Source: CAYQUC01 sp964514215
GTDB lineage: Bacteria > Pseudomonadota > Gammaproteobacteria > UBA6429 > Thiohalophilaceae
NCBI GenBank assembly: GCA_964514215.1
Contig: CAZEPW010000036.1
Span: 1 to 37,716, forward strand
Length of the DNA stretch: 37,716 nucleotides
Direction: 5' to 3'
Shown piece by piece: positions 24,093 through 32,099 of the stretch. Made by a program: the position numbers and the translations under genes. The notes under the pieces were generated by a model that was given only the letters and a program-made list of their open reading frames with translations, ran no database searches and was not told the origin of the DNA. The first letter of the stretch is position 1. Every line of letters begins with the position of its first letter.

Positions 24093-25228
24093 GACGTCAT
24101 AAATTTTTTGTGTGTGTGAATAGACATAAGAATACCAAATGCAGCAAACAATGTAACAATTGATGTGCCACCGTAACTAACTAAAGGTAGTGGTACGCCA
24201 ACAACGGGCAGTAATCCGGAGACCATTCCCATATTGACATAAACGTAAACAAAAAACGTCATTATTAATCCACCGGATAATAACCGACTGTATGTGTCTT
24301 GGGCTTGTGTTGCAATAAAACATCCTCGAACTATAATAAATAAATACAGAGCCAGTAAAACTAAGTTGCCAATAAAGCCAAATTCTTCGCTGTAGACAGA
24401 AAAAATAAAATCTGTTTTACGTTCAGGAATAAATTCAAGACGTGATTGAGTACCATTATTCCAGCCTTTACCATACACACCACCAGAGCCAATAGCAATA
24501 ATGGATTGTATTATGTGATAACCGGCTCCGAGTTTGTCGCTTTCTGGATTTAAAAAAGTTAACACGCGTTTTTGTTGGTATTCGTGTAGTACATAATTCC
24601 AAATGAAGGGGGTGCTAGATGCAAAAATAAAGATGGCAATGAAGATTGTGCGCCAGCGTAAACCGGCTAAAATTAAAACGAAAAAACCCGAGCAGGCAAT
24701 TAATAACGCGGTGCCGAGATCGGGCTGTTTTGCCACGAGTAAGGTTGGTATCACTAATATGATGCTGGCGATAAAAATTTTGGAGCGTGCTGGTGGTAAT
24801 GGCATGTCGGCAAAATACCAGGCAATCATCATGGGCACCGCTAGTTTCATTATTTCCGATGGTTGAAATCGAAAACCGATAACTAACCAGCGCTGTGCGC
24901 CTTTACCAATGTCACCCAAGGGGGTTAACACTAGAATTAATAGCAATAAACCCAGCATAAATAACCACGGAGACCATGCTTTTATGGTGTGCGGTGAAAT
25001 TTGTGCAAGGGCTATCATTATAGCAAACGCAAGTACTAGTCTGACGAGTTGCGCATTTATAACGTGCATGTTTTGTCCCGATGCACTATAAAGCACGGTT
25101 AAGCCGACACCAGTGAGGGTTAATAATGCAATGAATAATGGTAAGTCTATATGCAATTGAGAAAAGAGTCGCTTGCCTAGATTGAGTTTATTTTCATCAA
25201 CAAAGCCGGTTCTTGAATTAACCTCCAT
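24089..25228 (-). CDS. rodA: Peptidoglycan glycosyltransferase RodA (SEDS family)
   Basis: Polymerises lipid II into glycan strands for lateral wall growth, in complex with PBP2. About ten membrane helices are visible. SEDS signatures include LYSASGQN, AQRWLVIGFRFQPSEIMKLAVP, VAKQPDLGTALLI, and the periplasmic loop IIAIGSGGVYGKGW near the catalytic aspartate region. The C terminus has GLLPVVGVPLPLVSYGGTS. Length is 379 (370 in E. coli). The ATG overlaps the end of mrdA by 11 bases and has AAGGA seven bases upstream. It sits between its partner PBP2 and the transglycosylase MltB, the common rod-shape arrangement. Confidence 0.97.
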   Translation of the reverse strand: MEVNSRTGFVDENKLNLGKRLFSQLHIDLPLFIALLTLTGVGLTVLYSASGQNMHVINAQLVRLVLAFAIMIALAQISPHTIKAWSPWLFMLGLLLLILVLTPLGDIGKGAQRWLVIGFRFQPSEIMKLAVPMMIAWYFADMPLPPARSKIFIASIILVIPTLLVAKQPDLGTALLIACSGFFVLILAGLRWRTIFIAIFIFASSTPFIWNYVLHEYQQKRVLTFLNPESDKLGAGYHIIQSIIAIGSGGVYGKGWNNGTQSRLEFIPERKTDFIFSVYSEEFGFIGNLVLLALYLFIIVRGCFIATQAQDTYSRLLSGGLIMTFFVYVYVNMGMVSGLLPVVGVPLPLVSYGGTSIVTLFAAFGILMSIHTHKKFMTS

Positions 25229-27170
25229 TAGCGTTTTCCTTTATTTTAAGCTTAGGCTCAAGTTTCGTTTTATTTTTATGGCTGTGTGTTTTATCTAAAT
25301 TTTTTAAATAATAATCCATCACTTTACGGGCAATAGGTGCGGCAATTGAGCCACCGTGACCACCGTTTTCGACAATCACTGCAACGGCAATTTCAGGATT
25401 TTTAACCGGAGCAAAGGAAATAAACAAGGCGTGATCCCGTAATTTTTTAGCCACTGTTTCTTCATTGTATTCTTCATCTTGTTTAATGCCAAAAACTTGC
25501 GCTGTTCCGGTTTTTCCGGCAATGGTGTAATCTAAATTTACATTTAAACGTCGCGCTGTGCCATGCAAGCTATGAATGACTTTTTTCATGGCTTTGATAA
25601 TGGTCTCCCAGTGGCCATCGGTTTTATGTTGTATCGGAGCTTTGGTTTTACCGGTTATTAACTCTTTTGAGCCATCTTGGGGTGTTTCGATGGCGTGTAC
25701 TAAATTAGGAGTTTTAAGTTCGCCTCGATTTGCTAAGGTTGCTGTTGCATTGGCGAGTTGTAGTGGGGTGGTGAGGGTGAAGCCTTGCCCGATACCGGTA
25801 ATGAGTGTTTCACCCGGAAACCAAGGTAATTGTCGGTATTTTTTCTTCCAAGTGCGAGACGGTAATAGTCCCGACATTTCACCAAGTAAATCAATCCCTG
25901 TTTTTTTACCAAAGCCAAACTGCTTTAAATAATGGTGGATGTTATCAATACCCAATTGCAGCGATAGGTCATAAAAATACACGTCACAGGATTCAATGAT
26001 TGCTTTTTCTAAACCGGTTTCTTTATGGCCAGTTTTTTTCCAATCGCGATAACGCCGTGGATCACCTTTTAGCATGTAATAACCGGGGCAATCGATCGCG
26101 TCACTGGCAAGCACTTGGTCTAACTCTAATCCTGCCAATGCTATAAACGGCTTAATTGTTGAGCCCGGTGGGTATTGGCCTTTGATCGCGCGGTTAAATA
26201 ACGGTTGCTCCGAGGAGTTACTTAATTGTCGGTATTGTTTATTATCCAAACCATTAACGAATAAATTAGGATCAAAGGTTGGCATGCTGACTAATGCCAG
26301 TATCGCTCCTGTTTTTGGAATCATCGCAACTAACGCGCCATTATTGTTTTTAAATGCTTGTTCGGCTATTGCTTGTAAATTACTGTCTAAGTTTAAATAA
26401 AGATTTTTTCCGGGGATAGGTAATTTTCGTTCGATAACTTTTAATACTCGGCCTTGGGCATTGGTTTCTACGCGCTGAATGCCAACAGTGCCATGTAAAA
26501 TGGATTCGTATTTTTTTTCGATACCGACTTTACCTATTCTACTGGTACCACGGTAATTTGATAATTCTAAGTTGCCGAGTTTATCGGCTGTTAAGCGCTG
26601 TAATTCTGATTCGGATATAATGGCCGCATAACCAATAACGTGTGAAGCTAATTTTCCAAGGGGGTAGTGGCGTGATAATTCTGCTTTAATTGATACCCCA
26701 GGTAGTAAATGTTTATTCACTGCAACTTTGGCAATTTCGTCTTCCGTTAAACGAAATCGAAGTGGCACTTCGGCAAATTTTCGTTGGTGCCGTCTGGATC
26801 GTTGGAACCGTCGAATATCTTCTTTGCTGAGTTGCACTAACTCGCCTAACTTTTTTAATGTTTGGTTTAAGTTTTCAGATAACTCGGGTATGACATTGAG
26901 TCTGTAATTGGGTAAGTTTTGTGCCATCACAATGCCATTGCGATCGTAAATCAAACCACGAATGGGAGTTATGGGTAAGATACTGAGTCGATTATTTTCA
27001 GATTGGGTGGTGTAGTATTGGCTGTTAAATATTTGTAAGTAAGCAAATTTTGCAATTAATACCGATAGTAATAACACAACAATCACTAATAAGATGATGA
27101 TACGTTGGTTAATGAGTTGCGATTCACGAATGTGATCTTTAATCGCAGAAACCGCAGCACGACGCACCAT
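25218..27170 (-). CDS. mrdA: Penicillin-binding protein 2 (elongation transpeptidase)
   Basis: The DD-transpeptidase of the elongasome. It has an N-terminal membrane anchor (about 23-45) and a dimerisation/pedestal region beginning at LPITPIRGLIYDRNG. The transpeptidase domain carries the three motifs: S337-TIK340 (PPGSTIKPF), S394-CD396 and K553-TG555. RGTSRIGKVGIEKKYE is also typical of PBP2. At 650 residues it is full length (633 in E. coli). Its start is four bases after mreD, linking the mre genes to mrdA-rodA in one run. It activates RodA, encoded immediately downstream. Confidence 0.97.
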   Translation of the reverse strand: MVRRAAVSAIKDHIRESQLINQRIIILLVIVVLLLSVLIAKFAYLQIFNSQYYTTQSENNRLSILPITPIRGLIYDRNGIVMAQNLPNYRLNVIPELSENLNQTLKKLGELVQLSKEDIRRFQRSRRHQRKFAEVPLRFRLTEDEIAKVAVNKHLLPGVSIKAELSRHYPLGKLASHVIGYAAIISESELQRLTADKLGNLELSNYRGTSRIGKVGIEKKYESILHGTVGIQRVETNAQGRVLKVIERKLPIPGKNLYLNLDSNLQAIAEQAFKNNNGALVAMIPKTGAILALVSMPTFDPNLFVNGLDNKQYRQLSNSSEQPLFNRAIKGQYPPGSTIKPFIALAGLELDQVLASDAIDCPGYYMLKGDPRRYRDWKKTGHKETGLEKAIIESCDVYFYDLSLQLGIDNIHHYLKQFGFGKKTGIDLLGEMSGLLPSRTWKKKYRQLPWFPGETLITGIGQGFTLTTPLQLANATATLANRGELKTPNLVHAIETPQDGSKELITGKTKAPIQHKTDGHWETIIKAMKKVIHSLHGTARRLNVNLDYTIAGKTGTAQVFGIKQDEEYNEETVAKKLRDHALFISFAPVKNPEIAVAVIVENGGHGGSIAAPIARKVMDYYLKNLDKTHSHKNKTKLEPKLKIKENANGG

Positions 27171-27174
27171 AATA

Positions 27175-27663
27175 TTAAGTCACTCGATTTTGGCGGCGGA
27201 TGAAACGCATCAGCAAAAATATCCACGGCCAAAAAGCTGCCGTACTTAACGCCGGCAATAACATTAACCAAAGGTCGGTTTCATTACCGGTCATGCCTTT
27301 AATCCAATTGATTAAAATAATTTGTGTTGTTACTAACATAAAGATAGTTAGCGCTTGCTGGTGTAATGGCGAGATGCGAACGCGTTGGTGTACTTTTAAT
27401 GTAATGTAGCCAACGATGGCAAATGCGAGTGCATGTTGACCGAGTAGTGTGCCAAGCACGACATCGAGAACTAAACCCAGAAACCAACCGGTGCTGACAC
27501 CAATGCGTTGCGGTAAGGCTAAACACCAATAGACATAAACCATAAACAACCATTCAGGACGGGCATAGGCGAGTGATTCAGGTAGCGGAATTATTGTTAA
27601 AATAACAGCCACTAAAAACGAAATAATAATGGTACCACCACCACGATGTTTTAAAATTGTCAT
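27175..27663 (-). CDS. mreD: Rod shape-determining membrane protein MreD
   Basis: A small integral membrane component of the Rod complex, linking MreC and the RodA/PBP2 machinery. It has five to six hydrophobic helices and the family stretch YARPEWLFMVYVYWCLALPQR, followed by GWFLGLVLDVVLGTLLGQHAL. I start at the ATG at 27663, giving 162 residues, the length of E. coli MreD. A longer reading to 27720 would overlap mreC by 61 bases and add a non-conserved leader. With the chosen start it overlaps the mreC stop as ATGA, a coupled arrangement, and mrdA begins four bases after its stop. Confidence 0.94.
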   Translation of the reverse strand: MTILKHRGGGTIIISFLVAVILTIIPLPESLAYARPEWLFMVYVYWCLALPQRIGVSTGWFLGLVLDVVLGTLLGQHALAFAIVGYITLKVHQRVRISPLHQQALTIFMLVTTQIILINWIKGMTGNETDLWLMLLPALSTAAFWPWIFLLMRFIRRQNRVT

Positions 27664-28547
27664 GGTAGATCCTGTTTGTCGTTTTGAGTGAACGGTTGTG
27701 TTGATTTGATGCGTGGCCAAATCAGTAATACTTGTCGACCTTGGGTTAAATTTGCAGTAGGTTCGGCAATGATTTTGGCAAAGGGCAAACTTGGATCGAT
27801 ACTGATATCACTCACTCGTGCAGCAGGGTAGCCCGTTGGATAAACACCACCCAAGCCGGATGTCACCAGTAAATCGCCAATTTTTATATCGGCATTATTT
27901 GGTAAATAGGGAATTTCTAATGGTGCTCCGGGCAGCCCGGTGCCCACTAGAATGGTGCGCAGGCCATTACGGTTAATTTGCACCGGTAAAGTATGGCTTG
28001 GATCAGTAATTAATATCGCCACACTATTTAAGAGATCGGTATAGGTAATTTGTCCCATCACACCTTGGGCATCAATCAGTGGTAACCCGGGTTTAACTTT
28101 GTAGCCGGGTTCGGCTTCATCGAGAGAGCCTTTGTTGAGTCGAATAAGGCGTTTATGAGGATCGAGAGCCACCGAAATTATTTCGGCCACTAGTTTTTTT
28201 TCACCGACTTTTTTTGATGATTGGAGTAATTCACGTAATCGGATATTTTCAGCCTGCAATGATGCTAGCTTTTGAAGTTGCATTTTGAGAAAATTGTTTT
28301 GAGTGCGCAAGGTGCCGTTTTCTTCTTGCAGGGTATCTCGGGAAACAAAGGTATCGGATGCCCAGATGCTGATTTCGGAAGGCAGGTTAACCACGTATTG
28401 TAAGGGGTAAACCAATATGGTAATTGCAGTTCGAACATTATCAACAGCACGGAATCGATGATCCATTACCATTAAAGTAATTGATAACACGATGAGTATG
28501 ATTAACCGTGTTCCAATTGAAGTTCCTTGAATGAATAGAAGTTTAAT
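27660..28547 (-). CDS. mreC: Rod shape-determining protein MreC, probable ATT start
   Basis: Bitopic periplasmic scaffold that activates PBP2-RodA. The coiled coil (about 70-110) and the beta-rich core (ITDPSHTLPVQINRNGLRTI, LLVTSGLGGVYPTGYP) are clear. The only ATG/GTG/TTG near the expected start is a GTG at 28490, which would cut the membrane helix in half. The frame continues upstream and reads KLLFIQGTSIGTRLIILIV, which aligns residue for residue with the E. coli N terminus MKPIFSRGPSLQIRLILAV if the ATT at 28545-28547 is the initiator. ACAGG lies nine bases before it. That start gives 295 residues. A +1 shift from the ATG ten codons upstream in another frame is the alternative. Confidence 0.88.
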   Translation of the reverse strand: MKLLFIQGTSIGTRLIILIVLSITLMVMDHRFRAVDNVRTAITILVYPLQYVVNLPSEISIWASDTFVSRDTLQEENGTLRTQNNFLKMQLQKLASLQAENIRLRELLQSSKKVGEKKLVAEIISVALDPHKRLIRLNKGSLDEAEPGYKVKPGLPLIDAQGVMGQITYTDLLNSVAILITDPSHTLPVQINRNGLRTILVGTGLPGAPLEIPYLPNNADIKIGDLLVTSGLGGVYPTGYPAARVSDISIDPSLPFAKIIAEPTANLTQGRQVLLIWPRIKSTQPFTQNDKQDLP

Positions 28548-28683
28548 TGGGTTTAGCCTGTCGTAATAGCATCAAAATTAGTGTTGCAAAATCAACAATT
28601 GGCGGTGTAAATTAAAATGTTACACGGCATCAACTAGTTTTGTTTTACATTATTGATAGTGTACATGAGAAATTACAAAAGAC

Positions 28684-28710
28684 AAAAATTCACCGAATTA
28701 TTGAATTTTT
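28684..28710 (-). terminator. Possible weak terminator or attenuator after mreB
   Basis: On the minus strand AAAAATTC and GAATTTTT form an 8-bp stem with an 11-base loop, and the transcript then runs into a T-rich stretch. It lies in the 252-base gap between mreB and mreC. The stem is almost all A-T, so it would be a leaky terminator at best, reducing mreC relative to mreB. Evidence is weak. Confidence 0.3.
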
Positions 28711-28799
28711 ATGGCTTATGAGCTTCAAATTTAGAGGTATTTAGTCTGCGTTACTTGTTGCTGGTGATGTTAAAAACAAACTGCAAAAATAAACGCTAT

Positions 28800-29852
28800 T
28801 TATTCTACGCTGAACAGATCACCGCCATGTTCGTCAATCATTTCGAGGGCTCGACCGCCACCCCGGGCAACACAGGTTAGTGGATCTTCGGCAATAATAA
28901 CTGGTAGGCCGGTTTCTTCCATTAATAAACGATCCAAATCGTCTAGTAAGGCACCGCCACCGGTTAAAACCATGCCGCGTTCAGCAATATCGGAGGCTAG
29001 TTCGGGTGGTGTTTGTTCTAGCGCGGTTTTAACGGCACTAACAATTCCAGACAGCGGCTCTTGCAAGGCTTCTAAAATTTCATTGCTGTTTAATGTAAAA
29101 CTACGCGGTATGCCTTCGGCCAGATTTCGGCCACGAACTTCCATTTCTTTGAGTTCATTTCCGGGGTAGGCAGTGCCAACCGTTTGTTTGATGCGTTCAG
29201 CGGTGGATTCACCGATTAAACTGCCATAATTACGTCGAACGTAATTAATAATTGCCTCATCAAAACGGTCGCCGCCGATTCGAACGGATGCTGAGTAGAC
29301 AATGCCACTGAGTGAAATTACCGCAACTTCAGTTGTACCACCACCAATGTCCAAAACCATTGAACCACTGGCTTCACTGATGGGCATTCCAGCACCAATG
29401 GCGGCGGCCATCGGTTCTTCAATTAAAAATACTTCTCGTGCACCGGCACCTGCTGCTGATTCACGAATGGCGCGACGTTCAACTTGGGTTGAACCACACG
29501 GAACACAAATTAAAACTCTCGGGCTTGGACGAAAAAAGCGCGTTTCATGCACTTTTCGTATAAAATGCTGTAACATTTTTTCTGTGATGGTGAAATCGGC
29601 AATAACGCCATCTTTCATAGGACGAATGGCGACGATATTTCCGGGCGTTCGACCCAACATTTGTTTTGCTTCGGTTCCAACAGCGGCAATACTTTTTGGA
29701 CCGCCAGGACCGCGTTCTTGTCGAATGGCAACTACGGAAGGTTCATTTAACACAATTCCTTCACCACCACGCACATAAATCAGGGTGTTAGCGGTGCCAA
29801 GATCGATAGAAATGTCGTTGGAAAATAGTCCTCGTAAGCGGTCAAATACCAT
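28800..29852 (-). CDS. mreB: Rod shape-determining actin homologue MreB
   Basis: Forms membrane-bound antiparallel filaments that orient the elongasome. The actin-fold nucleotide-binding parts are complete: DISIDLGTANTLIYV (phosphate 1), VLDIGGGTTEVAVISL (phosphate 2) and MVLTGGGALLDDLDRLL (adenosine). The N-terminal amphipathic MVFDRLRGLFS should bind the membrane. Length is 350 residues (347 in E. coli). It leads the mreB-mreC-mreD-mrdA-rodA run, transcribed away from gatC. The higher conservation and GC of this stretch produce long spurious frames on the opposite strand. Confidence 0.98.
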   Translation of the reverse strand: MVFDRLRGLFSNDISIDLGTANTLIYVRGGEGIVLNEPSVVAIRQERGPGGPKSIAAVGTEAKQMLGRTPGNIVAIRPMKDGVIADFTITEKMLQHFIRKVHETRFFRPSPRVLICVPCGSTQVERRAIRESAAGAGAREVFLIEEPMAAAIGAGMPISEASGSMVLDIGGGTTEVAVISLSGIVYSASVRIGGDRFDEAIINYVRRNYGSLIGESTAERIKQTVGTAYPGNELKEMEVRGRNLAEGIPRSFTLNSNEILEALQEPLSGIVSAVKTALEQTPPELASDIAERGMVLTGGGALLDDLDRLLMEETGLPVIIAEDPLTCVARGGGRALEMIDEHGGDLFSVE

Positions 29853-29883
29853 ATTATGTACAATGTCCTGAGTGTAAAATTGT

Positions 29884-29912
29884 TATTATTAGAAAACACG
29901 TACTTTACTCAA
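29884..29912 (-). promoter_or_regulatory. Candidate sigma-70 promoter for mreB
   Basis: On the minus strand TTGAGT (-35, complement of 29907-29912) is 17 bases from ATAATA (-10, complement of 29884-29889). Transcription would start near 29877, about 25 bases before the mreB ATG. It lies in the 148-base divergent gap with gatC. The match is reasonable but not unique in such AT-rich DNA. Confidence 0.4.
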
Positions 29913-30000
29913 CTTTAACTACTTTGGGCAAGTTACGAACTATGTTAATGTTAATATTTTGCCAACTATACCTAATTAATTAAAGCAATGGAGAAAATTC

Positions 30001-30288
30001 ATGTCATTAGACAAAACTGACATAGAAAAGATAGCGCATTTAGCACGACTTGGCATCGATGAGGCTGATATTCCTGATTATGCTAAAAATCTATCCAACA
30101 TCCTTGATCTGGTTGAACAAATGAATGGAGTGGATGACAGTAATGTGACTCCTATGGCGCACCCAATGGATGCCGGACAACGTTTGCGGGAAGACGTTAT
30201 CACTGAAACGAATCAACGTGAAAAATTTCAAGCCATTGCACCCAATGTCGAAGATGGTTTGTATTTGGTGCCCAAGGTAATTGAATAA
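30001..30288 (+). CDS. gatC: Aspartyl/glutamyl-tRNA amidotransferase subunit C
   Basis: The small scaffold subunit of the GatCAB complex, which amidates misacylated Glu-tRNA(Gln) or Asp-tRNA(Asn). All 95 residues match: VEKIAHLARL-type N terminus (IEKIAHLARLGI), the central VEQMNGVDDSNVTPMAHP, and LREDVITE followed by the C-terminal PNVEDGLYLVPKVIE. A GGAG Shine-Dalgarno sequence lies eight bases before the ATG. It heads the gatC-gatA-gatB run divergent from mreB. Presence of GatCAB implies that tRNA(Asn), tRNA(Gln) or both are charged indirectly, unlike in E. coli. Confidence 0.96.
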   Translation: MSLDKTDIEKIAHLARLGIDEADIPDYAKNLSNILDLVEQMNGVDDSNVTPMAHPMDAGQRLREDVITETNQREKFQAIAPNVEDGLYLVPKVIE

Positions 30289-30378
30289 TTCATATCAATA
30301 AATAAGTTAAGTCTTTATTCAGTATCAAGCAATACGCATAAGTATGAAAATTAGACAGTAACAACGGACAATAACGAA

Positions 30379-31833
30379 ATGCACAGCAAAACAATCGCCG
30401 AGCTTAGTGAAATGCTCGCCAACAAAGAATGCTCAAGTGAAGAGCTGGTATCGTCTTCGCTCGCCAGAATTAAACAATATGATTCAACCTTAAATTCCAT
30501 GATAACCGTTACCGAAGAACTTGCATTAACACAAGCTCGGGCAGCCGATGAACTACGTGCCAAAGGTAATGGCCATGCGTTAACAGGAATTCCATTAGCG
30601 CAAAAAGATATTTTTTGTACTGATGGTGTTAAAACCAGCTGTGGCTCTAAAATGCTGGATAATTTTATTTCACCGTATGATGCCAGTGTTATTTCTAACT
30701 TTAACGATGTTGCTGCCGTGATGGTGGGTAAAACCAACATGGATGAATTTGCGATGGGTTCATCAAACGAAACCAGTTTTTACGGTGCGGTTAAAAATCC
30801 TTGGGATACCAATACCGTTCCGGGGGGCTCATCGGGCGGCTCGGCTGCTGCTGTTGCGGCAAGATTAGTAGCCGGTTCCACTGGCACTGATACCGGTGGT
30901 TCGATTCGTCAACCGGCATCGTTATGCGGCATTACCGGATTAAAACCAACCTATGGCCGAGTATCGCGTTACGGCATGATTGCGTTTGCTTCAAGTTTAG
31001 ATCAAGCCGGCCCCATGACTCAAACAGCGCAAGATGCCGCGATGTTATTAAATGTGATGGCCGGTTTTGATGAACGCGATTCTACTTGCATCGACAAACA
31101 AGTACCGGACTACACCAATAATTTGAATGACAGCATTAAGGGTTTAAAAATTGGTTTACCAAAAGAATATTTTGACGATGGTCTCGATGCCGATGTTGCG
31201 CGAGTGGTGCAAGCGGCATTAGACGAATATAAAAAACTCGGCGCTGAATTTGTTGATATCAGTTTACCCAATACACATTTAGCCGTACCGGCTTATTATG
31301 TGGTTGCGCCTGCTGAGTGTTCATCAAACTTATCGCGTTTTGATGGTGTTCGTTATGGTTATCGATGTGATAACCCTAAAGATTTAGACGATCTTTACAC
31401 ACGTTCGCGCGGCGAAGGTTTTGGCCCTGAAGTAAAACGCCGCATCATGATCGGTGCCTATGCTTTGTCATCGGGGTATTATGATGCTTATTATATAAAA
31501 GCCCAAAAAATGCGCCGCCTCATTAGTGATGATTTTACCAAAGCCTATGAAAAAGTGGATGTTATTATGGGGCCCACCACACCCACCACGGCTTTTAAGT
31601 TGGGTGAAAAATCCAATGATCCGGTGACCATGTATTTGTCCGATATTTATACCATTGCCGCCAACCTTGCCGGTTTGCCGGGCATCTCGATACCGGCTGG
31701 TTTTAGTCATAACATGCCCGTTGGCTTACAAATAATTGGCAATTATTTTGAAGAATCAAAATTACTCAACGTGGCACATCAATACCAGCAACAAAGCGAG
31801 TGGCACAGAGCCATTCCCGAGCAGTATAAATAA
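30379..31833 (+). CDS. gatA: Aspartyl/glutamyl-tRNA amidotransferase subunit A (amidase)
   Basis: The glutaminase subunit, releasing ammonia from glutamine for delivery to GatB. It is an amidase-signature enzyme with the Lys-cisSer-Ser triad at K76 (PLAQKDIF), S151 (GGSSGGSAAA) and S175 (DTGGSIRQPA), the same spacing as K79/S154/S178 in the S. aureus enzyme. MVGKTNMDEFAMGSSNE and LPGISIPAGF are further hallmarks. At 484 residues it is full length. It starts 90 bases after gatC, a gap in which I see nothing notable, and is separated from gatB by the palindromic element at 31923-32015. Confidence 0.97.
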   Translation: MHSKTIAELSEMLANKECSSEELVSSSLARIKQYDSTLNSMITVTEELALTQARAADELRAKGNGHALTGIPLAQKDIFCTDGVKTSCGSKMLDNFISPYDASVISNFNDVAAVMVGKTNMDEFAMGSSNETSFYGAVKNPWDTNTVPGGSSGGSAAAVAARLVAGSTGTDTGGSIRQPASLCGITGLKPTYGRVSRYGMIAFASSLDQAGPMTQTAQDAAMLLNVMAGFDERDSTCIDKQVPDYTNNLNDSIKGLKIGLPKEYFDDGLDADVARVVQAALDEYKKLGAEFVDISLPNTHLAVPAYYVVAPAECSSNLSRFDGVRYGYRCDNPKDLDDLYTRSRGEGFGPEVKRRIMIGAYALSSGYYDAYYIKAQKMRRLISDDFTKAYEKVDVIMGPTTPTTAFKLGEKSNDPVTMYLSDIYTIAANLAGLPGISIPAGFSHNMPVGLQIIGNYFEESKLLNVAHQYQQQSEWHRAIPEQYK

Positions 31834-31922
31834 TTAATTTGAGCATGCCTCAAGCTCAACGTTACATACAATTTTTAATTACCGTCAATTATTTATAGGT
31901 AAATAGAATATAGGAGCTGGAG

Positions 31923-32015
31923 TCTGAACAGACAAATTACGACCGTCTGCCGCAGGGACGCGGCAGTCGAGCAGCCATGGATGGCGAATAGCGTGTTGTA
32001 ATTTGTCTGTTCAGA
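31923..32015. repeat. Nested palindromic (MITE/REP-like) element between gatA and gatB
   Basis: A perfect 18-bp inverted repeat, TCTGAACAGACAAATTAC (31923-31940) against 31998-32015, flanks two internal hairpins. The first is CTGCCGC/GCGGCAG (31947-31953 and 31960-31966) with loop AGGGAC. The second is GCCAT/ATGGC (31974-31978 and 31981-31985) around GG. Partial pairing may extend outward (agctgga near 31913-31920 with tccggct near 32023-32029). The whole is far more GC-rich and ordered than its surroundings. It lies in the 266-base gatA-gatB gap, so it is transcribed with the operon and could stabilise the gatA mRNA, attenuate gatB, or simply be an inserted repeat. The AGGGAC and CATGGAT loops echo the hairpins at 181-256. 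Confidence 0.85.
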
Positions 32016-32099
32016 TTTCAGATCCGGCTTTAAACTACACAATTTGTTTATGTGTAGTTCAAGCTTAGATAAATTAATAACAGAATTAGGTATAACATT

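Noticed and set aside
29302..29778. 158-codon plus-strand frame opposite mreB
   Set aside because: mreB is intact and highly conserved; the opposite frame is open because of third-position base bias and its product resembles nothing known.
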